From: Megasphaera_A sueciensis
GTDB taxonomy: Bacteria; Bacillota; Negativicutes; Veillonellales; Megasphaeraceae
Assembly (NCBI RefSeq): GCF_050219315.1
Contig: NZ_CP116939.1
Coordinates: forward strand, 1,054,001 to 1,118,000
Length of the DNA stretch: 64,000 nt
Direction of reading: 5' to 3'
The notes under the pieces were generated by a model. The model had not been told where the DNA came from. It saw only the letters and a list, made by a program, of their open reading frames with translations, and did not search any database. The position numbers were made by a program, and so were the translations under genes. Each line of letters opens with the position of its first letter. Positions within the stretch are counted from its first letter, which is position 1. Positions 34,540-43,308 of this stretch are shown in pieces.

Positions 34540-35133
34540 TCAATACTCATGCCGTACGGTATATTCAAATTCACGGTTCACCGTAAGGTTTTGTCCTTTT
34601 TGTATCGTAACCCGGCGCAAAGAATACTCATTGCCGTCAAGAACAAAGGCGTTGAAATAATCCCAATTCCGGATATATTGCAGTACGTCCTTCTCCGGAT
34701 AGGCATAATACGCTCTGGCTTTGGCAGACACTATAAACAACATGTATTCCCCAGCCGGAACGCCGTTGATTTCATAATATCCGGCATTATCTGCCGCTGT
34801 AAAAAAAATATTCGTTCCTTCCGGCGGCAGATTGGAACTATACCACAGCCGTTCCCGGACATCAGTAATGCTGTTCTTGTTAAAGGTGACGGGAATCAGT
34901 TCTACTTTAGCGCCCACGTCTCCCCGGGGTTTGGCATACTCTTTGTCCCGCAAAGCATTGAGATTCAGTCCGCCCTGCGAAAGTCCATCATGTCCCCGCT
35001 CTCTGATAAACTTGCTGTACTTCCAGGTAACAACGCCCCGAACGCCGCCGGTGTCAGAAGCAGCCGCTGAAACATACACCGCCCCGCAAACCAATACAAT
35101 GAAAAGAATCCATACCCGCATCATTCGCTTCAT
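34540..35133 (-). CDS. Secreted protein with a carboxypeptidase-regulatory-like beta-sandwich
   Basis: 197 aa from the ATG at 35133 (AAGGGTGAT upstream). A signal peptide (MRVWILFIVLVCGAVYVSA, cleavage likely after the Ala-rich stretch) is followed by GVRGVVTWKYS and later GYYEINGVPAGEYMLFIVS, the pattern of a peptidase-associated or SpaA-like surface domain. I do not recognise a named family. Coupled with the YdcF-like gene, so an envelope function is plausible. Confidence 0.65.
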   Translation of the reverse strand: MKRMMRVWILFIVLVCGAVYVSAAASDTGGVRGVVTWKYSKFIRERGHDGLSQGGLNLNALRDKEYAKPRGDVGAKVELIPVTFNKNSITDVRERLWYSSNLPPEGTNIFFTAADNAGYYEINGVPAGEYMLFIVSAKARAYYAYPEKDVLQYIRNWDYFNAFVLDGNEYSLRRVTIQKGQNLTVNREFEYTVRHEY

Positions 35134-35232
35134 CTTACGATCACCCTTTTCTATGCTGTATACAATAACAATACGCCGCAAATTTCACTTGTCATCTATA
35201 GTATATCGTATATTTTACCACAACACCAGTAC

Positions 35233-35272
35233 AAAAAAAAACGACAGATTACTGAAAAAAATCCGCCGTTTT
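35233..35272 (-). terminator. Terminator after the NdpA-like gene
   Basis: A 12-bp stem with two G-U pairs (35238-35249 with 35261-35272) followed on the minus strand by T9, eight bp past the stop. Confidence 0.78.
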
Positions 35273-35280
35273 GCTGTATA

Positions 35281-36279
35281 TTATGTATTCGTGATTTTGC
35301 CGATATTTTTGATTTCGATGGAAATAGTCCCATTAGGATTATTGACAAATTCGATATATTCCTGATTTTCAAAATAAGCCGCCGGAAATATAACTTCGAT
35401 TCCTGTATCCGTCTTGATTTTATGATTTTTTCCGGTCTTGACGGCAACCTGCTTTTCTACCTTCACATCAGCCGGCAGTTTTTCCTCTGCCACCTGGGTT
35501 TCAAACGCATGCTGCATCTCGCGGGAATCGGAAAATACTTCTTTTCCCAATGCTACCGGAGAAAATCCATCAGATACGGCTGCGTTCTCCATAATATAAC
35601 TTTTCGCCTTGGAAAGTGCTACCGCTGAATTAGCCCCATATTCCTTTGCCACCTTGCCGACCGTCTGATTGACTTTTTTAATAGCATCTTTAGCCGAGAT
35701 CTGCGTCGTACACTGCAATACGCGGTCTGCCAGAACAAACACCTCTTGCCCGTCTATGATCCGCTTCTTATCAAACAAGCGGATCGACAAATCATCACAC
35801 CGGATGACCGCATAAGACTCTATCTTCTGCGTCACATTTGGCAAAATAGCAAAATGGCGGATAAGCTGATTGGATATTCTGCCTTCCGTCCGGTTCACTT
35901 CATGCGTATATGCCGTCTTATGCCCTAACAGCAATATCGCCACATACGGGATATCATTATCCGTATAATCAACAACCGCCAAATCAACAGATGCCGTCTC
36001 CTCGCTCCCGGCCAGTCCTTCATACAGTGTATTTGCCACATCCGCCGTAAAAGGAATAAACTCCACTTGTCCGCTTATATACTGTTGCAGGCGCAGCTTA
36101 CACGGACTGGACTCATAAAAAATTCCCGTTTGGCTGCCGGCATCGTTCTGTACCCGTTCTATGTGTTTCTCTAAAAATATATCTATCTCTCCACGGGAAA
36201 AATCCAGTTCCTCCTGTGACAAAATGCACATGCCTGAATTAAAATCCAAAATATGGAGAATTCCTTTCCGAATCATCAT
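35281..36279 (-). CDS. Nucleoid-associated protein, NdpA/YejK family
   Basis: About 332 aa from the ATG at 36279, with GAGGTG nine bases upstream; GTG at 36291 and ATG at 36276 are alternatives. The pattern of an N-terminal ILHILDFNSGMCILSQEELD, the middle DNDIPYVAILLLGHKTAYTH and a C-terminal IEVIFPAAYFENQEYIEF fits the pfam NA37 (NdpA) group. E. coli YejK is a nucleoid protein reported to interact with topoisomerases. It is a single-gene unit with its own promoter and terminator, divergent from the helicase-exonuclease gene 170 bp away. Confidence 0.75.
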   Translation of the reverse strand: MMIRKGILHILDFNSGMCILSQEELDFSRGEIDIFLEKHIERVQNDAGSQTGIFYESSPCKLRLQQYISGQVEFIPFTADVANTLYEGLAGSEETASVDLAVVDYTDNDIPYVAILLLGHKTAYTHEVNRTEGRISNQLIRHFAILPNVTQKIESYAVIRCDDLSIRLFDKKRIIDGQEVFVLADRVLQCTTQISAKDAIKKVNQTVGKVAKEYGANSAVALSKAKSYIMENAAVSDGFSPVALGKEVFSDSREMQHAFETQVAEEKLPADVKVEKQVAVKTGKNHKIKTDTGIEVIFPAAYFENQEYIEFVNNPNGTISIEIKNIGKITNT

Positions 36280-36304
36280 AATAAAAATCACCTCTGCCTA
36301 AGGC

Positions 36305-36334
36305 AGTATACCACCGAAAACCGCTGTCATGCAA
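36305..36334 (-). promoter_or_regulatory. Promoter of the NdpA-like gene
   Basis: On the minus strand TTGCAT (36329-36334) and TATACT (36305-36310), spacer 18 bp. The transcript start would be within a few bases of the ribosome site. Confidence 0.5.
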
Positions 36335-36335
36335 G

Positions 36336-36365
36336 AAAAAAAATGTGCTGCATTTACCGCAGCAC
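36336..36365 (-). terminator. Minus-strand intrinsic terminator in the divergent intergenic region
   Basis: GTGCTGC (36345-36351) and GCAGCAC (36359-36365) form a perfect stem, followed on the minus strand by ATTTTTTTT. No minus-strand gene lies upstream of it; it would end antisense transcripts coming from inside the helicase gene, or act as an insulator for the NdpA promoter. Confidence 0.65.
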
Positions 36366-36448
36366 CACCCTGCACGCCCGGAGGCAAGTATGGTATGATA
36401 GATATAGGCAAACCCTGTCCATACGAACCGAAAAGGAAGTGTTATACT

Positions 36449-39067
36449 ATGCTTGATCTGTCTCAATTAAACCCTGCCCAGCGCCAAGTAGTAGAAGAAT
36501 GGGACCGCAACATCCTGCTCATCGCCTCTGCCGGTACGGGAAAAACCAATACCCTGGCCTATCGGGTTGCTTACGGCATCGAATCGGGACGTGCCAAGCC
36601 GGAAGAAATCCTGTGTCTTACCTTCACCAATAAAGCCTGCCGTGAAATGCGGGAACGCATTATATCCCGTGTCCGCGAAAACGGCACCCGCGTCGTAGTA
36701 CGCACCTTCCATAGTTTCTGCTCCGACATCGTCCGCTCGGAAGCAAAACGGCACTCCGATCTGTATGCGGACTATATGATCTTTGATGAAGAGGACTGCA
36801 AAGAAATCATCTCCTCCCTATATCCGGATTATGCCGTGCATGCCCTGCAAAGCTTCATCGATCTCGTTAAGGAAAGCCGGCCCGCCTATGGCTATTACTC
36901 GGAAGATGCCGCCCATGACTATCAACAGACCATTGCCCGCCTGTATACAGAAAAGGAAGCACGCCTGCGTGAAATATGCGGCAATTCCCGGCATGTCTTG
37001 GACGAAGAGCTGTACAACGTATTGAAAATATCCGGCGAAACCGTTGTCATGACCTATAATGCGGCCCTCCGTGATGCCCATGGTCTTGATTTCAACGATC
37101 TCCTCATTACCACCTATGAATGCTTCAAAAATGAAACGATCCGCACGACTTGGCAGAACCGCTTCACGTATATCAACATTGATGAGGTCCAGGACACAAG
37201 CGAGTTGGAATATCATATTCTCTCTTCGATTTTCGGACACAATAGGATCCTTCTTTGCGGCGACTATTTTCAGACCGTATATGAATGGCGCGGTTCTCAT
37301 CCCAAAGCCATACTCGCCAGTTTTAAAGCAAACTATGACCCGCGCTGCATCCGGTTTAACGAAAACTATCGTTCCACCCGGACACTTTTGCACGCTGCCG
37401 CAGACTGCCTGAAAAATTTATTCGGTCCCGAAACGGTCACCGCCATGTATGCCAAGGATCCGGAGACACCTCCAGAACAAGAAGCAGGAAGCCGGATCAC
37501 AATCAAATCCTGTCGCAATATCACGGAGGAAGCCCGCTGGATCTATCGCCGCATACAGGAAATCCGCCATCTCTCTGGAGATCCCGCCATATTGTCTAAA
37601 ATCTGTATCCTCACACGCACCAATCGGTACAATATACAACTCAGCCAGCAATTGGATTTCCTGAACCGGCAGCCTGCGGACACCGCACCCCTGGACTTTA
37701 TGCTCGTCGATGAATTCAAATTCTTCCGCCGCCAAGAAATAAAAGACGTCTTGGCTTTTGCCAAAGTAAGCATCAATCCCCATGATACAATCAGCATGAC
37801 GCGCATCATAAAGCGCTTTGCCCCGGGCATCGGCAGCGCCGCACTCCGGGCCATCTCCTCCGAAACCTATAAAAAAGCCGGTATTCGCCTTACGGATTAC
37901 CTGGATTCCTCTACGCAGAACCGGAAAGATGCTTTTGCACTGCTGGAACAAGAATTGGAAAAAGAAAACATCGTTGTCTTTGACGTAGAATCTACGGGTG
38001 TCGATACCTTAACCGACGAAATCATTCAAATAGCCGCTATCCGTCTTGACAAAACAGGAAACATAAAAGAAAAATTCATGCACTTGCTCAAGTTAAAAGA
38101 TAAACCAACCGTCGGTGATTCCGTGCGGATCCACCATTTTACCGATGAACAGCTGCAGCAGCAGGGAGAAGAACCGGAAACCGTATTGACCGCTTTTCTT
38201 TCTTTTATACAGGGAGCCGTACTCGTAGGACACAACGTTTCCTATGATATCCATATCCTCAAAAGCTACCTGGGCCGGCTGCACATGGCGCAGCCACAGT
38301 ACCTTTCCTATTACGATACGCTGGATATATTCCGCCGTTTCTATCCCAATTTGAAAAACCACACATTGGAATACTTAGGCTCGTATTTCCACGTGACCCA
38401 CCGCTCGTCCCATGATGCTGCCGACGATATTATGGCAACCGCGGAGCTTCTATGGTATGCCGTATCTCATGATATTCACCCGACGGCGGCAGTACGCCAG
38501 GCCTATACGGAAAAATACCTGGAAAAATTCAAGCCGGCAGCCGCAGTTCTGCAGAAGCTGCGGGAAAAAGCAGCGGTCCTGCGGCCCTGTGATTTCCTCT
38601 TTGAAATCATTAAAACCAGCGGCATAGTCGCCTATTACGAAAAAAGAGGAGAAGAAAGCCGGGTAGAAAATTTGCGGTCCCTCTACCGCAAGGCCAAAGA
38701 ACTGGACACTCTCGGTCAAACACCCCATGATGCCTTGCTCAGTTTGCTTACCTACACGGCGTTATCCAATACGGAGCTGGATATGCTGCTCGCTAAAAAG
38801 CCCAAAATACCGATCATCACCATCCATCAAGCCAAAGGCAGCGAATTCGACTATGTCTTCCTTGCCGGTATGCAGCAAGGTACCTTTCCGACATGGTTCG
38901 CCTTAAAAACCAACGACCTGGATGAAGAAAAACGGCTCTTTTACGTAGCCGTAACGCGGGCCAAGAAAAAACTATGTATCACCTGGTGCCAGCAAAACCG
39001 CAACACAGAATATGTACAAAGTCAGTTTTTAAACACCCTGCCCAGCCTCTATACCGACTACGAATGA
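36449..39067 (+). CDS. UvrD/Rep-type DNA helicase with an inserted DEDDh 3'-5' exonuclease domain
   Basis: 872 aa from the ATG at 36449 (AAGGAAG upstream; 40 open codons before it lack helicase similarity). Superfamily 1 motifs in order: I IASAGTGKTNTLAY, Ia LTFTNKACREMRER, II YINIDEVQDTSELE, III LLCGDYFQTVYEWRG, IV RFNENYRSTR, then V IITIHQAKGSEFDYVF and VI EEKRLFYVAVTRAKK. Between IV and V, at about residues 505-680, lies a whole DnaQ-like exonuclease: VVFDVESTGVDT (Exo I), LVGHNVSYDIHIL (Exo II), SSHDAADDIMATAEL (Exo III, DEDDh). One protein could thus unwind and trim DNA. Convergent with the primase-helicase gene, 15 bp apart. Confidence 0.92.
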   Translation: MLDLSQLNPAQRQVVEEWDRNILLIASAGTGKTNTLAYRVAYGIESGRAKPEEILCLTFTNKACREMRERIISRVRENGTRVVVRTFHSFCSDIVRSEAKRHSDLYADYMIFDEEDCKEIISSLYPDYAVHALQSFIDLVKESRPAYGYYSEDAAHDYQQTIARLYTEKEARLREICGNSRHVLDEELYNVLKISGETVVMTYNAALRDAHGLDFNDLLITTYECFKNETIRTTWQNRFTYINIDEVQDTSELEYHILSSIFGHNRILLCGDYFQTVYEWRGSHPKAILASFKANYDPRCIRFNENYRSTRTLLHAAADCLKNLFGPETVTAMYAKDPETPPEQEAGSRITIKSCRNITEEARWIYRRIQEIRHLSGDPAILSKICILTRTNRYNIQLSQQLDFLNRQPADTAPLDFMLVDEFKFFRRQEIKDVLAFAKVSINPHDTISMTRIIKRFAPGIGSAALRAISSETYKKAGIRLTDYLDSSTQNRKDAFALLEQELEKENIVVFDVESTGVDTLTDEIIQIAAIRLDKTGNIKEKFMHLLKLKDKPTVGDSVRIHHFTDEQLQQQGEEPETVLTAFLSFIQGAVLVGHNVSYDIHILKSYLGRLHMAQPQYLSYYDTLDIFRRFYPNLKNHTLEYLGSYFHVTHRSSHDAADDIMATAELLWYAVSHDIHPTAAVRQAYTEKYLEKFKPAAAVLQKLREKAAVLRPCDFLFEIIKTSGIVAYYEKRGEESRVENLRSLYRKAKELDTLGQTPHDALLSLLTYTALSNTELDMLLAKKPKIPIITIHQAKGSEFDYVFLAGMQQGTFPTWFALKTNDLDEEKRLFYVAVTRAKKKLCITWCQQNRNTEYVQSQFLNTLPSLYTDYE

Positions 39068-39082
39068 TCCAGACGCCGGCAC

Positions 39083-41017
39083 TTATTCCTCAAAACAGTT
39101 ATACATCGTGTGATATCGGTAAGACAACGTATCACCGGCTTTTCCATAGCGGTTTTTCAATATGACCAGTTCAATGCTGCGGATCGGATGTGCGCTCTCT
39201 ATATCGCTATAGGTCTCTCCGGCCAGCTGCATGCTGATGAGCACATCACTGGAATGTTCGATGGCCCCGAGTTCCTTCATCTCGCCGGGAGAGGCATACG
39301 CATAGGTACCGCCGTCCACACTATCTACACCGGAAACGGCAACCACAGGGACTTTAAAATCCCGACTGATCCGTTTCAATTCCAATACGGCCTTATTCGT
39401 ATTCTGCCGATCATTCATCCGTTCATCATACGGCGACAGCCGATGAATATAATCAATGATCACCACCGGTCGGCGGCCGGTAAAACGAATATGCTTGTCC
39501 ACCATTTTCCGGATATCCGTAACCCCGATATCTCCCAAGTCTTCACTGATATACACATGACCGGCATATGTTTTATACGTCTCAATCGCTTCATTGATCA
39601 AATCTATCTCTTCTTGATCATAGGAGGTATACCGGCGGCCGGTACTGATAGCCCGCGCCGTCTTGGCCAGTTTGACCTCCGCCGACTGCTGCATGGCCTT
39701 TTCAAAAGTAATACGGGAAATACTCTTGGCCATTAATGCGGACCGCCCGGTTTCCAGAGAAAAGAAAACAACATCGGTGCCGCCCTTTTCGGCAGTACCT
39801 CCCTTGCCCGCCGCAATTTGATCGGCCATCTGCAGCACAAACGTCGTCTTTCCCAGCGAACCGGCGGCACTGACAATATACAGTCCTTCATACAAGCCGC
39901 CATCCAACACGGCATCCAACTTGGCAAACCCCGTAGGGATAACGGAAGCATGGACGCTGGTATTGATACCGCGGATGAAAGCCGGAATATGATTCAACAT
40001 GCTATTCTGTAAATACCCTTCCTTGTCGACCTCCCAAGCGGGTTCTTCGATACTTTCATTTTCCATCACAACCGTCCGGAAACCATCCCGTGCCTCTACC
40101 AAGGCCTCACTGGCATCCTTATACGGTCCTGTTAAATTGACACAGTAAAAGGGGATATCCATCTGCTTCAAGGCGATCTGTAGTTCTCGGGACGCGGACC
40201 GACCCTGGGAATCATTATCCATGGCAATAAGCAGCGGATGCTTGGGACGGCAGGTCTTTAACAATTCGATAAACTTATTGATATTAGATGTCGTGCCCAA
40301 GGCCACGGCATCTCCGCCGACCTCCATAACGCTCAGTGCATCGAGTTCGCCCTCCACGACGAATACAGGCTGCTGGGCATTTTTAATGGCAATGGCATTA
40401 TAAATCGAATTCGGCCCTGTCTTGCGGTACCGCTCATTCGACGCCGTATCTGTATTACGGGCGATAAATCCCGATTTATTTTTAGGGATAATGACAGCTT
40501 TCCAAACCTTGCCGCCTGTCCCGCGAGTATAATTGGGATCATAGCCGAGCCCGGCCCACTGAATAATCTCATCACTTAACCCCCGCTGATGCAGATAGTT
40601 TATTTCCCCTATACGCTTGGCACACGCCTTGAAATACTCCGTATAATCTACAGCGCCGCGGCGCCGCATCATAGCCTCACGCCGTTCCCGCAGTCCCTCA
40701 TAGAGAGGCCATGCTTCGGGAACAGTTTGTTCATCTTCATCCACTACCACGTCAAAAAGCTCGCAAGCCCGCCGAAAAACAGCCTCCCTGTCGGATATAT
40801 CCTCCAACACGCGAATCACATCAAAAATATCATAATCTACACCGCAGCCAAAACAATGTACTCTGTTCCGCTTTTCATTAAACCGCATAGACTGAATTTC
40901 TTTTTCCGCATGAAGTGGATTCAAACACGGAAACGAATCACTTGTACTGATTCCGCGATTTTCCAAATACCGTCCCAACTGTCCGCGAATAAACTCCACT
41001 GCCGTATCCCGCTTCAT
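39083..41017 (-). CDS. Bifunctional primase-helicase (T7 gp4/Twinkle-like)
   Basis: 644 aa from the ATG at 41017 (GGGAGG six bases upstream; 44 more open codons precede it). N-terminal CHC2-type zinc finger (CLNPLH, then HCFGCG) is followed by a TOPRIM region (FVVEGELDALSVMEVGG, LLIAMDNDSQGRS) and, from about residue 340, a RecA-fold DnaB-type helicase: Walker A AAGSLGKTTFVLQMAD, FFSLETGRSALMAKS, Walker B PVVIIDYIHRLSP and ILKNRYGKAGDT. Such fusions are typical of phages and mobile elements and of mitochondria. No integrase, capsid or replication-initiator gene is nearby, so its origin and use here are open. Confidence 0.9.
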   Translation of the reverse strand: MKRDTAVEFIRGQLGRYLENRGISTSDSFPCLNPLHAEKEIQSMRFNEKRNRVHCFGCGVDYDIFDVIRVLEDISDREAVFRRACELFDVVVDEDEQTVPEAWPLYEGLRERREAMMRRRGAVDYTEYFKACAKRIGEINYLHQRGLSDEIIQWAGLGYDPNYTRGTGGKVWKAVIIPKNKSGFIARNTDTASNERYRKTGPNSIYNAIAIKNAQQPVFVVEGELDALSVMEVGGDAVALGTTSNINKFIELLKTCRPKHPLLIAMDNDSQGRSASRELQIALKQMDIPFYCVNLTGPYKDASEALVEARDGFRTVVMENESIEEPAWEVDKEGYLQNSMLNHIPAFIRGINTSVHASVIPTGFAKLDAVLDGGLYEGLYIVSAAGSLGKTTFVLQMADQIAAGKGGTAEKGGTDVVFFSLETGRSALMAKSISRITFEKAMQQSAEVKLAKTARAISTGRRYTSYDQEEIDLINEAIETYKTYAGHVYISEDLGDIGVTDIRKMVDKHIRFTGRRPVVIIDYIHRLSPYDERMNDRQNTNKAVLELKRISRDFKVPVVAVSGVDSVDGGTYAYASPGEMKELGAIEHSSDVLISMQLAGETYSDIESAHPIRSIELVILKNRYGKAGDTLSYRYHTMYNCFEE

Positions 41018-41140
41018 AAAAAACCTCCCATGTATGCTGTATGCAAGAACGCTGATCCCTTCCCTGCATGTCTCTTCGGAATCGAATTGCCAGATATCCG
41101 TTCCACCCGGCGGCAAACCAAAACAGCTGCCTTTTTTTCG

Positions 41141-41168
41141 ATTATACATGTATTATTATATCGCGCAA
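41141..41168 (-). promoter_or_regulatory. Possible promoter of the primase-helicase gene
   Basis: On the minus strand TTGCGC (41163-41168) and TATAAT (41141-41146), spacer 16 bp; another TATAAT lies just upstream. The leader to the start codon is about 115 bases. Confidence 0.45.
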
Positions 41169-41227
41169 TCGCCAAACACACCACATAAAAAACGGGAATA
41201 TATGGTATCAAAAATAAAATATCTATC

Positions 41228-42571
41228 CTACATGCGATGAACCATAGGCAGCGTAAATAAATAGGCATTCGCCATCGTTAATACTACAATCAAAATACCG
41301 ATAGGCAGCGTAATCCGCAGAATATCTGCCGCAGTATAATGAGACTTGGAAATTTTATAGGCTGTATACATAGACCCAAGCATTCCCAGCAGCAACAACA
41401 CATATTGCAAGATATGAATCGTTCCCATACTTACGACAGCGGCCGAGGAGGAAGACACCGATATGCCCAAAGCAGCCATACCGGTACTAAAAATAGATTT
41501 TCCTTCTGCCAGTAAATGGAACAGATTATGAGCCATGTGAGCAGAAAAATCCAGTGGTATCAACGAATAGCCAAACCGTGAAAAATTCATATGTACAGAC
41601 TCTCCGTCTTTTTTCGCTGCTCCCCAGCTGCCGAAATACAGCAAAGCTACGGGAATCGCCATGGCAATCAAGAATATGACCGTGAACGTGATGGCATATT
41701 CTTGCGTGCCCAACAGGTGTTCCAGCCATGTCTGCGCTTCCTGCCAAATAGCTACCATCGTTATATTTTGTACAAATACAATGCCCATAATGACAACGGC
41801 TAAAAAGGACTCTTCAAAGCGAGGTCTTTGAATGAACCAAAGTTCTTTAGTCGGCAATCGAAAAGATATATGCGGAGAATCATAGGGGCAATTTTTCAGA
41901 CAATTCCCGCATAAATTACAACGGGCATTCGTATCCATTGTTTTAGGAAATTCAAACATAGGACATCCGGAAGCTTTCCGTCCTCCTTTATAACAGGCCG
42001 CTACAGTACATGATCGACACTTTTCGGGAGTTCCCCGTAATTCCACCATGCCTGCCCGGGAATAGTTCCCGGCTAATCCTCCTAAAAAACATACATAACG
42101 GCACCACGTCCGACGTTCAAAAAAAGCTCCCGCCGTAATCGCTCCCAATGCAATCAGCACCATCATAAATCCCGATCCTCGCGGGGATTCCACAATACCA
42201 AAAACATGATCGCCCCAGGTAATCATGATGAAAAATACATCAATAAACCATATGCCGTATTTTTTTAAAAACCGAGGAACGGGCCTATTATTTCCCACTA
42301 TTTTCTGAACCCAGTCACTGATAGTCGCAAACGGACAAATAGCACACCAAAACCGCCCCATGCATAAAAACAACAAAGGAAGTACCGGCCACCATAAGAC
42401 CCATGTCAAGGCTGTCCCAAAGTTTTTATGCGCATTCATCGGTCCAAAAAACAACTCATAGGTAATAAAAATAAATACCGCTAACACAGGAAATTGAAAT
42501 ATCCCGGGATACCATTTGCTCTTTACTATTGATTTTAACATTGTATCAGTGTGTACCATTGGCCATTTCAT
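41228..42571 (-). CDS. Membrane polyferredoxin (NapH/NosR/YccM-like)
   Basis: 447 aa. Several membrane segments at both ends. Cys motifs: GRFWCAICPFATISDW and TWCRYVCFLGG in loops (CxxxCP-type), then two ferredoxin-like 4Fe-4S sites, CRSCTVAACYKGGRKASGC and CNLCGNCLKNCPYDSP. Such proteins pass electrons between quinones and periplasmic or cytoplasmic reductases. GGAGG seven bases before the ATG at 42571. It is the last gene of an operon with FixC, FixX and a Met/His-repeat protein, so electrons from FixCX are a plausible source; the final acceptor is not encoded here. Confidence 0.88.
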   Translation of the reverse strand: MKWPMVHTDTMLKSIVKSKWYPGIFQFPVLAVFIFITYELFFGPMNAHKNFGTALTWVLWWPVLPLLFLCMGRFWCAICPFATISDWVQKIVGNNRPVPRFLKKYGIWFIDVFFIMITWGDHVFGIVESPRGSGFMMVLIALGAITAGAFFERRTWCRYVCFLGGLAGNYSRAGMVELRGTPEKCRSCTVAACYKGGRKASGCPMFEFPKTMDTNARCNLCGNCLKNCPYDSPHISFRLPTKELWFIQRPRFEESFLAVVIMGIVFVQNITMVAIWQEAQTWLEHLLGTQEYAITFTVIFLIAMAIPVALLYFGSWGAAKKDGESVHMNFSRFGYSLIPLDFSAHMAHNLFHLLAEGKSIFSTGMAALGISVSSSSAAVVSMGTIHILQYVLLLLGMLGSMYTAYKISKSHYTAADILRITLPIGILIVVLTMANAYLFTLPMVHRM

Positions 42572-42575
42572 TAGG

Positions 42576-42953
42576 CTACCTCCGTTTTCTTATTCCCATG
42601 TATTTCAATATCCCAGCAATACCGATAACCAGAACGGAAAGACCTGCAAACACAGACAAAATACTAAATGACGTATCCTGCGTCTGCGTTTCATGCGTTT
42701 CACGATCATGTCCGCTCATATCATGTTCATCCATGTCGTCCTTGTTCATATCATGTCCGCTCATGTCGTCCTTGCTCATATCATGTCCGCTCATGTCGTC
42801 CTTGTTCATATCATGTCTGCTCATGTCGTCCTGTGTCATGCTGACAACCAACGGTTTCTCGGAAAAATTTGCCGCTAATGCAGGCATAGAAAACATAAGA
42901 AATGCGGTTACACTACACATTACTTTTTTAAGTCTCGTACCATCGGATATCAT
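42576..42953 (-). CDS. Exported Met/His/Asp-repeat protein with C-terminal membrane anchor
   Basis: 125 aa from the ATG at 42953 (GGAGGG six bases upstream; an open extension of 45 codons overlaps fixX and is unlikely). Signal peptide KKVMCSVTAFLMFSMPALA, then four copies of a 10-residue unit of the form DDMSGHDMNK (residues about 45-85), then a membrane segment (SILSVFAGLSVLVIGIAGIL) and a basic tail IRKRR. The dense Met and His suggest binding of copper or another soft metal outside the membrane; this is inference. It overlaps nothing and lies 4 bp before the polyferredoxin gene. Confidence 0.82.
   Translation of the reverse strand: MISDGTRLKKVMCSVTAFLMFSMPALAANFSEKPLVVSMTQDDMSRHDMNKDDMSGHDMSKDDMSGHDMNKDDMDEHDMSGHDRETHETQTQDTSFSILSVFAGLSVLVIGIAGILKYMGIRKRR
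42721..42840. repeat. Tandem 30-bp repeat, four units, encoding the Met/His motif
   Basis: Units at 42721, 42751, 42781 and 42811, each 30 bp and in frame. The second and third differ at one base; the first and fourth are more diverged. Copy number is likely to vary between strains by slippage. Confidence 0.93.
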
Positions 42954-43002
42954 ATAGTCCCTCCTCGGTTCATTATCCAGCTGCCGCTTTTTCTTCCCTC
43001 TA

Positions 43003-43308
43003 TTAACCATATCGGTATTGAACTCCGGAAGTCCGTTTGGGATAACTCCATTGAATGATTCCCTGTTTTCCCATGACAGCACATACAAAACGACACGTCC
43101 CGCATTCCAAACAGCCTAAATGATCAAAATGAAGACTCCCGTCCTGCAAATCCTGCGTATATAAATGTGCGGGACAACTGGTTAAACAAGGCCGGCTCGT
43201 ACATGCTGCACAGCGGCGGCTATCAACAACAATATGTGGATGTTTTTCATCTGTATGAAACCGGTCACAGGCCAATAGATCTTCTATAGATGTATATTTA
43301 GTAGTCAT
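43003..43308 (-). CDS. fixX: FixX-like ferredoxin
   Basis: 101 aa from the ATG at 43308, which overlaps the fixC stop (ATGA). Cys residues in SRRCAACTSRPCLTSCPAHLY and LGCLECGTCRFVCAVM match the FixX/ETF-QO ferredoxin module. It probably carries electrons to or from the flavin of FixC. No fixAB (electron-transfer flavoprotein) genes lie in the window, so the electron donor is open. Confidence 0.9.
   Translation of the reverse strand: MTTKYTSIEDLLACDRFHTDEKHPHIVVDSRRCAACTSRPCLTSCPAHLYTQDLQDGSLHFDHLGCLECGTCRFVCAVMGKQGIIQWSYPKRTSGVQYRYG

Noticed and set aside
41100..41108. GGGTGGAAC on the minus strand in the primase-helicase leader, resembling the T-box motif
   Set aside because: No stem I structure, specifier loop or terminator follows, and the gene is not an amino-acid or tRNA-synthetase gene.
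42721..42840. Regular 30-bp repeats as a CRISPR array
   Set aside because: The units are directly adjacent with no spacers, are in frame within a gene, and no cas genes are nearby.
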